Shown piece by piece: positions 1-6,490 of a DNA stretch of 14,164 bases; positions within the stretch are counted from its first letter, which is position 1; each line of letters starts with the position of its first letter. The DNA comes from Clostridia bacterium (GTDB taxonomy: Bacteria > Bacillota > Clostridia > UMGS1810). The notes beneath the pieces were generated by a model. It did no database searches. It worked only from the letters and a program-made list of their open reading frames with translations, and had not been told where the DNA came from. The position numbers and the translations under genes were made by a program. Where the stretch lies: the NCBI GenBank assembly GCA_017549745.1, contig JAFYUA010000007.1, positions 1-14,164 of the forward strand, read 5' to 3'.

Positions 1-789
1 GGACTTGTTCTCTTTTCGCTTTGTGTGGTTGGTCATTGCGCCAATGGCTTTGGCGGGCCGCTTGGAGTTTTTGTTATCACTCTTCTTGCATGCGAGATAG
101 GAAAGCTCGTTTCCAAGGAAACCAAGATTGATATCCTCGTCACACCCACTGTCATCATTGCAATAGGCACGGCTCTTTCGCTGCTCATTGGTCCTGCCAT
201 TTCCTACATAATGCAAGCATGCGGCAGTGCCATCATGAGCTTTACCGAGCTTCAGCCGTTTTGGATGGGCATTTTGGTTTCCGTCACTGTGGGCATTGCA
301 CTCACTCTTCCCATCAGCTCTGCTGCAATTTGCGCTTCAATAGGTCTTGTTGGCCTTGCAGGCGGTGCTGCTACTGCAGGATGCTGCGCTCAGATGGTTG
401 GTTTTGCCGTGATGAGCTTCAAGGAAAACCGCTGGGGCGGTCTTGTTGCTCAGGGGCTTGGCACTTCAATGCTCCAAATGGGCAACATCTGCAATAATGT
501 GCGCATCTGGATTCCGCCCACACTTGCTTCTGCCATCACAGGCCCTGTTGCCACATGCATCTTCAAGCTCAAAATTGCAGTTGATAACCCCGTAGCATCG
601 GGCATGGGCACATGCGGCATGGTAGGCCCCATAGGTCTTATTTCTGAATCGGGCTTCGGCTCAGGTTTTGACTGGCTCGGTCTCGTGCTTGTGTGCATAG
701 TTCTTCCCGCTGTTCTTACTCCTGCTTTTGCCTTTGTTCTGCGAAAAATCGGCTGGATAAAAGACGGCGACCTCAAGCTTGATTTGTAA
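1..789 (+). CDS. PTS EIIC-like membrane permease (PTS_EIIC_2 family), 5' end missing
   Basis: The reading frame is open from the first base, so the gene begins upstream; 262 C-terminal residues are visible. The GTG at position 25 is internal and shows no ribosome binding site. The protein is almost entirely hydrophobic, with about seven membrane segments, and has the glycine-rich NGFGGPLG stretch and small-residue runs (LPISSAAIC, GLAGGAATAGCC) typical of the stand-alone EIIC family PTS_EIIC_2. Family knowledge says EIIC proteins form the membrane channel of sugar phosphotransferase systems. No EIIA or EIIB domain is seen in the visible part, so the substrate and even phosphorylation-coupled transport are uncertain. 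Its stop lies 27 bases before the sulfhydrylase start, with no terminator between, which suggests one transcript. The family call is fairly secure; a sugar substrate is only an inference from the family name. Confidence 0.82.
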   Translation, partial: GLVLFSLCVVGHCANGFGGPLGVFVITLLACEIGKLVSKETKIDILVTPTVIIAIGTALSLLIGPAISYIMQACGSAIMSFTELQPFWMGILVSVTVGIALTLPISSAAICASIGLVGLAGGAATAGCCAQMVGFAVMSFKENRWGGLVAQGLGTSMLQMGNICNNVRIWIPPTLASAITGPVATCIFKLKIAVDNPVASGMGTCGMVGPIGLISESGFGSGFDWLGLVLVCIVLPAVLTPAFAFVLRKIGWIKDGDLKLDL

Positions 790-816
790 AATTCTCTTTT
801 GGAAAGGAAATATATT

Positions 817-2085
817 ATGAAAATTGAAACCAAATGTATCCAATCAGGTTACACTCCCGAAAATGGCGATGCCAGAGTGCTCCCCATTTATCAGAGCACC
901 ACATGGAAATATGGCTCCACAGAGCAGATGGGCAAGCTCTTCGACCTCGAAGAAAGCGGCTATTTCTATACCCGTCTTGCCAACCCAACCAATGATGCCG
1001 TAGCTGCCAAGATTGCCGACCTCGAAGGCGGCGTTGCAGCAATGCTCACATCATCGGGTCAGGCAGCCTGCTTCTATGCTATATTCAACATTTGTCAGGC
1101 TGGAGACCATTTTGTGTGTTCTTCAAGCGTATATGGCGGCACATTCAATCTCTTTGGTGTGACTATGAAAAAGCTCGGCATCGAAGTGACTTTTGTAGAC
1201 CCCGACAGTGACGAGGCTACACTCAATGCGGCATTTCGTGAAAATACCAAGGCTATGTTTGGCGAAACAATTGCCAACCCTGCACTCGTTGTGCTCGACA
1301 TAGAAAAATGGGCAAAAATCGCTCATAGCCACAATGTGCCTCTTATCATTGACAACACCTTTGCCACTCCCATCAATTGCCGTCCCTTTGAATGGGGTGC
1401 CGATATCGTTGTTCACTCCACCACCAAATATATGGACGGTCATGCCACAAGCGTGGGCGGTGCAGTGGTAGACAGCGGCAATTTCGACTGGGAAGCAGCA
1501 GGCAAATTCCCCGGTCTCACCACGCCCGACGAATCTTATCATGGCATCACCTATACTGAAAAATTCGGCAAAGCCGCATATATAACCAAGCTCACAGCTC
1601 AGGTTATGAGAGACCTTGGCTCAATTCCTTCACCACACAATGCTTTTCTTTTGAATCTTGGCTTGGAGACTCTCTTCCTTCGCATGGAGCGTCATTGCAG
1701 TAATGCACAAGCTGTGGCAGAATACCTCAGTGCCAATGACAAAATTTCATGGGTAAAATATTGCGGTCTCAAAGATGACAAATATTATGACTTGGCTCAG
1801 AAATATCTGCCAAACGGCTCTTGCGGCGTTATTTCATTTGGTGTCAAGGGCGGCAGAGAAGCAGCTGTCAAGTTTATGGATAGTCTGCGCCTTGCAGCCA
1901 TTGTGACCCATGTTGCCGATGCACGCACATCGGTTCTTCACCCTGCAAGCCACACTCATCGTCAGCTCAATGATGCTGAGCTTGAAGCAGCAGGCGTAAC
2001 ACCCGACCTTATCAGATTCTCTGTGGGTATTGAAAATGTAGACGATATCATTGCCGACATTCAGCAGGCTCTTGATAATATCTGA
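817..2085 (+). CDS. metY: O-acetylhomoserine sulfhydrylase (aminocarboxypropyltransferase/cysteine synthase)
   Basis: PLP-dependent Cys/Met metabolism enzyme of 422 residues, the usual length for O-acetylhomoserine sulfhydrylases and longer than typical cystathionine or methionine gamma-lyases (about 400). It is expected to convert O-acetylhomoserine plus sulfide to homocysteine and acetate in the cytoplasm, possibly also O-acetylserine to cysteine. Visible marks are the substrate/PLP-phosphate segment YFYTRLANPTN near residue 48-58, the SSGQAA motif near residue 80, the IIDNTFATP motif with the PLP-ring aspartate, and HSTTKY with the Schiff-base lysine at K204. The ATG at 817 is chosen because an AAGGA site (804-808) lies eight bases upstream; an in-frame TTG at 799 has no such site. 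It follows the EIIC gene by 27 bases and precedes the EamA gene by 12. No SAM riboswitch is present in the short leader. A gamma-lyase activity cannot be excluded from sequence alone. Confidence 0.9.
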   Translation: MKIETKCIQSGYTPENGDARVLPIYQSTTWKYGSTEQMGKLFDLEESGYFYTRLANPTNDAVAAKIADLEGGVAAMLTSSGQAACFYAIFNICQAGDHFVCSSSVYGGTFNLFGVTMKKLGIEVTFVDPDSDEATLNAAFRENTKAMFGETIANPALVVLDIEKWAKIAHSHNVPLIIDNTFATPINCRPFEWGADIVVHSTTKYMDGHATSVGGAVVDSGNFDWEAAGKFPGLTTPDESYHGITYTEKFGKAAYITKLTAQVMRDLGSIPSPHNAFLLNLGLETLFLRMERHCSNAQAVAEYLSANDKISWVKYCGLKDDKYYDLAQKYLPNGSCGVISFGVKGGREAAVKFMDSLRLAAIVTHVADARTSVLHPASHTHRQLNDAELEAAGVTPDLIRFSVGIENVDDIIADIQQALDNI

Positions 2086-2097
2086 CAGAGGTAGCTC

Positions 2098-2994
2098 ATG
2101 CAAAAGAAAAATCAAATCGTAGGCACCTTGTTTTTGCTTGGTGCGGCAATTCTTTGGGGATTTTCGTTTGTTTTCCAAAATGAGGGTGTCGATATTCTCG
2201 ACCCGTTTGCTTTCAATGGCATTCGCTCTCTGCTCGGAGCAATTGCGCTCATTCCCGTGATATTGATTCTCAAAGCAATCAACATCAAAAACGGCACCTA
2301 TTATAAACCCACCAAAAGTCAGACTGCCACTTTGCTTAAGGGTGGATTTTGGTGCGGACTTGTGCTCTGCATTGCAGGCTCGTTGCAGACCCTTGGCATA
2401 AAGCAGGGGGCAGGCGAGGCAGGCTTCATCACCACCATCTACATTGTCTTTGTGCCCATTTTGGGAGTTTTTCTTCATCAGAAAATTGAGCGCAAGGTGT
2501 GGCTGAGTGTGATGATGTGCTTTGTGGGCATGTATCTTTTGTGCGGAAGCTTTGCTCTCAATGTCAATCAGATATATCTGCTTCTTTGTGCATTTTTCTT
2601 CGCACTCCACATTCTTGTGATAGACTATTTTGCTCCAAGGGTAGACGGTGTAAAGCTTTCGGCGCTTCAGTTCCTTGTGGTTGGCATCATCGATTGCATC
2701 ATTATGCTTTTTGTGGATTGTCCCACCTGGGCAGAGGTTGTACGCTGCTTCTGGCCCAATCTTGCATACTCGGGCTTTGTGTCATGCTCTGTTGCCTATA
2801 CATTTCAGATTGTGGGGCAAAAGCATATTTCTCCCACAATGGGCTCGCTTCTCATGAGCCTTGAATCTGTGTTTGCAGTGGTGGGCGGATGGCTTTTGCA
2901 AGGCGATGTAATGAGTACGACTCAGATTTTTGGTTGTGCCATCATCTTTATGGCAATAGTCATAGTTCAGCTGCCGACCAAATTAACAAAATGA
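2098..2994 (+). CDS. DMT-superfamily transporter with two EamA domains
   Basis: A 298-residue inner-membrane protein with about ten hydrophobic segments arranged as two repeats of five, the standard EamA/RhaT layout and length. The first segment carries the family signature LGAAILWGFSFVFQ (residues 14-27), and the second repeat contains the GSLLMSLESVFAVVGG segment typical of the last helices. Family members export or import amino acids and other small metabolites; the substrate here cannot be read from sequence. The gene starts 12 bases after the sulfhydrylase stop, with AGAGG just after that stop as its ribosome binding site, so it is very likely co-transcribed with it. Export of a sulfur amino acid or a related metabolite would fit this context, but that is inference. 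A strong hairpin terminator follows within ten bases of the stop. Confidence 0.88.
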   Translation: MQKKNQIVGTLFLLGAAILWGFSFVFQNEGVDILDPFAFNGIRSLLGAIALIPVILILKAINIKNGTYYKPTKSQTATLLKGGFWCGLVLCIAGSLQTLGIKQGAGEAGFITTIYIVFVPILGVFLHQKIERKVWLSVMMCFVGMYLLCGSFALNVNQIYLLLCAFFFALHILVIDYFAPRVDGVKLSALQFLVVGIIDCIIMLFVDCPTWAEVVRCFWPNLAYSGFVSCSVAYTFQIVGQKHISPTMGSLLMSLESVFAVVGGWLLQGDVMSTTQIFGCAIIFMAIVIVQLPTKLTK

Positions 2995-3000
2995 TATGTA

Positions 3001-3042
3001 AAACACGCATTTTAAAATATATATTTGAAAATGCGTGTTTTT
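3001..3042 (+). terminator. Rho-independent terminator after the EamA gene
   Basis: A perfect 13-bp inverted repeat: AAACACGCATTTT (3001-3013) pairs with AAAATGCGTGTTT (3028-3040). The A+T-rich 14-base loop can itself pair further, and the T run is 3038-3042. It begins six bases after the EamA stop and closes the EIIC-metY-EamA transcript. Its right half also carries the -35 box of the next promoter. Confidence 0.85.
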
Positions 3043-3052
3043 GTGTTATAAT
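3025..3052 (+). promoter_or_regulatory. Promoter of the rhamnosidase-MATE-GTPase/nuclease group, inside the terminator
   Basis: TTGAAA (3025-3030), a 16-base spacer, then TATAAT (3047-3052) preceded by TG at 3044-3045 (extended -10). This is a very good vegetative sigma-A match. The -35 box lies in the loop and right-arm boundary of the terminator hairpin, and the spacer contains the right arm. An AAGGAG site at 3070-3075 and the ATG at 3084 follow. Confidence 0.75.
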
Positions 3053-3083
3053 GATTCTGATGAAATAATAAGGAGTCTTATAT

Positions 3084-5113
3084 ATGAAGTTTCAATCTCC
3101 ATGGATTACTACAGAGGAATTTGTCGGTTTGCCGCCTCTTGATATGTATCACAAGCAATTCGAGCAAAAGGATATTCCTGAAAGTCAGCATGAGAATTAT
3201 CATGTGTTTTTCAGAAAAAAGCTTTTTTTGCAAGATTGCGAAGATATACACATTAACATTTCGGCAGATGATTACTATAAGCTATACATAAACGGCAGTT
3301 TTGTCTGTCAGGGGCCTGCATGCGCTTATCCCGAGTGCTATAGCTATAACAGCATCAATATTTCCCGCTATCTTGCTTCGGGCGAGAATGTAATTGCTAT
3401 TCATGTTTTTTATCATGGTCGCATAAACAGGGCGTATTTCAGCGGTGATAACAGAATGGGACTCGTTGCAGATATTTATTCGGGCGATGAATTCATTTGC
3501 GGCACCGATGAAAGCTGGATATATAAAAGGTTATCAGAATTTAGCGGTGAAACTATAGGATATGACACGCAGTTTCTTGAAAACATCGATTTCACCAAAA
3601 AAGACCGTCATTTCAAAGAAGCTGATGCTGATGAGTCAGAATATAAAAAGGCTGTTGCAAACTCGGCAGATGACCATGTTTTCATAGAGACTCCTACACC
3701 TACAGTGGATGTATATTCTGTAAAGCCCAAAGAAATAATCAAAATAGAGGATGGAAAATATCTCATAGATTTTGGCACAGAGCTAAGCGGACAGTTTTAC
3801 ATGAAGATAAAAGGCCGAAACGGGCAAAAGGTGCGCATCATGTGCGGCGAAGAACTTTTGGAAATTTCTCTTTATGTGCGCTATGAGATGCGTTGCAACT
3901 GCACCTATGATGAAACGCTTACCTTGTCAGGAAATGAAGATGAGGTCGAATTTTTTGACTATAAGATGTTCAGATATGTCAATGTTTTCACCGACAGTGA
4001 CTTTGACACTTCATCTGTTTGTGCTATTGTAAGGCATCATAAATTCGAAGAAAAAATAACTGTTTCTTCAAATATTCCACACATCAAAGAAATTTGGGAC
4101 ATCTGCAAAAATGCTGTCAGATACGGAGCACAAGAAGCTCTTTTGGATTGCCCAAGCCGCGAAAAGGGCGCATATCTTGGTGATTTCACCATAAGCGGAC
4201 CTTCTCATTATTATCTTACGGGTGACAAAGAATATTTCAAAAAGAATTTATATGACTACGCACACACTGCTAAAATATCCAGAGGGCTAATGGCTGTGGC
4301 AAATGCAAGCTATATGCAGGAATTAGCAGATTTTTCACTTCTTTATCCGCTTCAGGTGCTCAACTATCTCAAACTCACAGGTGATGCCGATGCAGCCAAA
4401 GAACTCTATCCTCTGCTTGTAGATTTGCTGCATGAGTTTTCTGCTTACGAAAGGGCAGACGGTCTTTTGGACAATGTCAAGGACAAGTCCAACCTTGTTG
4501 ACTGGCCCGAAAATTACAGAGATGGGTATGATGCAAGGATAGATGCAAAATATGAAAAATCAGATTGCCATAATGTTCTCAACGCTTTTTATATAGGCGC
4601 TCACAAAGCTGTTGAAGAACTTGCGCAAATCCTCGGCATAAAACACATCGAGCGCTCACAGGCACTTTCTTGTCAATTCATCAAAGCATTTTATAATCCA
4701 CACACAGGCCTTTTTTGTGACACAGAGGACAAACCCATAGTGCTATTCATTCCAACGCGCTGCCTTTGTTTTTTGGCATTGCCCTGCCCGAAATGCAAGA
4801 GTGTATCAAGAATTTTATTATGGACAAAGGGCTTTGCTGCGGTGTCTATATGTCATACTTCGTATTAAAAGCTCTTGCTCGTATTGGTGCTTATGAAGAA
4901 GAACTGAAGCTTCTCATCAACGAAAGCAGCAATTCGTGGGTGAATATGATAAATGAAGGCGCCACCACATGCTATGAAGCATGGGGCAAGGAGCAAAAAT
5001 GGAACACAAGCCTGTGTCATCCGTGGGCGAGTGCACCCATCATCGTTATTTGTGAAGATTTAAACGGCAAATGCTTTGATGAAGGCGAAATATCTGTTGA
5101 AAGTATATTCTAA
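3084..5113 (+). pseudogene. GH78 alpha-L-rhamnosidase-like protein, broken by a -1 frameshift near 4731
   Basis: Starts at an ATG eight bases after AAGGAG. Residues about 40-130 form the N-terminal beta domain of rhamnosidases (YYKLYINGSFVCQGPACAYP); the (alpha/alpha)6 catalytic part follows, with DCPSREKGAYLGD at residues 355-367. Its acidic residues D355, E360 and D367 have the 5- and 7-residue spacing I recall for D567, E572 and D579 of Bacillus RhaB. After about residue 549 the family sequence leaves this frame and continues in the frame shifted by -1, as THSAIHSNALPLFFGIALPE and then the CYEAWG segment whose glutamate (codon 4976-4978) should be the catalytic base. Restoring one base next to the AAA at 4731-4733 gives one 676-residue protein. 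As written, translation stops at 4868 after 594 residues, about 45 of them out of frame, and lacks the catalytic base. No signal peptide is seen, so the intact form would act on imported rhamnosides. Recent mutation or sequence error are both possible. Confidence 0.8.
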
Positions 5114-5128
5114 AATGGAGAAATACTT

Positions 5129-6481
5129 ATGAAGTTTCTGAAACACGACAAAAATATAATAAAAAAGTCTCTTTCCATGGCACTGCCGTCAATGCTCGAA
5201 ATGTTTTTCGTGTGTCTGGCAGGTCTCATAGATTCGCTCATGGTAAGCAGCCTTGGCTCCGATGCGGTTGCAGCAGTGGGGCTTACCAATCAGCCCAAGT
5301 TTTTGGGCATGTGTATTTTTATGGCGCTCAATGTTTCAGTTTCGGCGCTTGTGGCGAGGCGATTTGGCGAAAAACGCCGTGATGATGCAAACGCAGTGTT
5401 TACAACAGCTTTTGCATTCATGCTTGTGATGTGCGCCATCATCAGCTTTTCCATGGTTTATTTTGCCGACTATATCATACGCTTTTGCGGCTCCACTGTC
5501 GAAACTCATGCCGACGCTGTTGCTTATTTTAAGATAATAATGTCCGGTCTTATTTTCACCACCATTCAGATGTGCATCAACTCAGCTCAGCGCGGATGCG
5601 GCAACACCAAAATCACCATGCGCACAAATGTCACTGCCAACACTGTGAACATGATATTCAACTATCTGCTCATAGGCGGCAAATTCGGCTTCCCTGCACT
5701 TGGCATAAGGGGCGCTGCCATTGCCACTGTGTTTGGCTACTTCGTTTCCTGCATCATGAGCATTGCTTCCATTTTGGGCACCAAAGTGTATATAAACATT
5801 TCCTATATTTTTAAACACAAAATATTCCCCCGCCTCAAAACCTTTGTGGGCATCATAAAGCTTGGCTACAGTGTGTTTTTAGAGCAGCTCCTCATTCGCA
5901 TAGGCTTCATGCTCACTGCCATAATGGCAGCCAAGCAGGGCATGGACGCAATGGCGGCGCATCAGGTGGTCATGAATATTCTTTCGCTTTCGTTTGCATT
6001 TGGCGACGGCTTGCAAACTGCCTCGGTTGCACTCATTGGCAGAAGCCTTGGCGAAAAAGATGCTGACAAAGCATGGCAATACGGCAACGCCTGTCAGTTT
6101 ATAGGCGGCATAATATCTGTGATACTCGTGGTTATTTATCTCTTTGGCGGCAGAAGCGTTCTCGGTCTTTTCTTTACCGAAAAGCACATAGTAGACATCG
6201 GTGTCAGCATTCTCTACATCGCCATCTTCACAGTGCTTTTTCAGGTTCGTCAAATCATCTACATGGGTTGCCTGCGAGGCGCAGGTGACACATTCTACAC
6301 CGCTATGTCATCAATGACATGTGTCACCATCATAAGAACTGTTGTGTCCTATATGGGAGCATATGTCTTTAATCTTGGCATAGTGGGCATATGGCTTGGC
6401 ATATTGGCAGACCAGATTTTCAGGCTCATATTCGGCTATGTGCGCTACAAACAGGGAAAGTGGATAAATATAAAGATATAA
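5129..6481 (+). CDS. MATE-family multidrug/cation antiporter
   Basis: A 450-residue membrane protein with about twelve hydrophobic segments in two homologous halves, the standard MATE size. The first half shows the typical opening (SLSMALPSMLEMFFVCLAGL and GSDAVAAVGLTNQ) and the VSALVARRFGEKRRDDAN loop; the second half repeats it (MDAMAAHQVVMNILSLSFAFG and SVALIGRSLGEKDADKAW). Members pump cationic drugs or metabolites out using a sodium or proton gradient; specificity cannot be read here. The start ATG has GGAG at 5117-5120, eight bases away. It lies 15 bases after the broken rhamnosidase gene, and its stop codon overlaps the ribosome binding site of the next gene, so translation of the two is probably coupled. 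That link to a ribosome-protection-like protein is suggestive of a drug-stress context but does not prove one. Confidence 0.92.
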   Translation: MKFLKHDKNIIKKSLSMALPSMLEMFFVCLAGLIDSLMVSSLGSDAVAAVGLTNQPKFLGMCIFMALNVSVSALVARRFGEKRRDDANAVFTTAFAFMLVMCAIISFSMVYFADYIIRFCGSTVETHADAVAYFKIIMSGLIFTTIQMCINSAQRGCGNTKITMRTNVTANTVNMIFNYLLIGGKFGFPALGIRGAAIATVFGYFVSCIMSIASILGTKVYINISYIFKHKIFPRLKTFVGIIKLGYSVFLEQLLIRIGFMLTAIMAAKQGMDAMAAHQVVMNILSLSFAFGDGLQTASVALIGRSLGEKDADKAWQYGNACQFIGGIISVILVVIYLFGGRSVLGLFFTEKHIVDIGVSILYIAIFTVLFQVRQIIYMGCLRGAGDTFYTAMSSMTCVTIIRTVVSYMGAYVFNLGIVGIWLGILADQIFRLIFGYVRYKQGKWINIKI

Positions 6482-6490
6482 GGAGCAAAA

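Noticed and set aside
790..816. SAM-type riboswitch controlling metY
   Set aside because: Only 27 bases separate metY from the gene before it; any riboswitch would have to lie upstream of the window.
1834..2610. A 258-codon open frame on the - strand across the metY/EamA boundary
   Set aside because: It lies opposite two well-supported genes, its translation has no recognisable family features, and no ribosome binding site or promoter supports it. Other long antisense frames, for example 5879-6253 and 12758-13102, were rejected for the same reason.
4725..4740. Programmed -1 ribosomal frameshift as the explanation for the split rhamnosidase frame
   Set aside because: The shift direction is right, but the in-frame bases C AAA CCC do not fit the X XXY YYZ slippery pattern and no obvious downstream stem was seen. 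Loss of one base is simpler.
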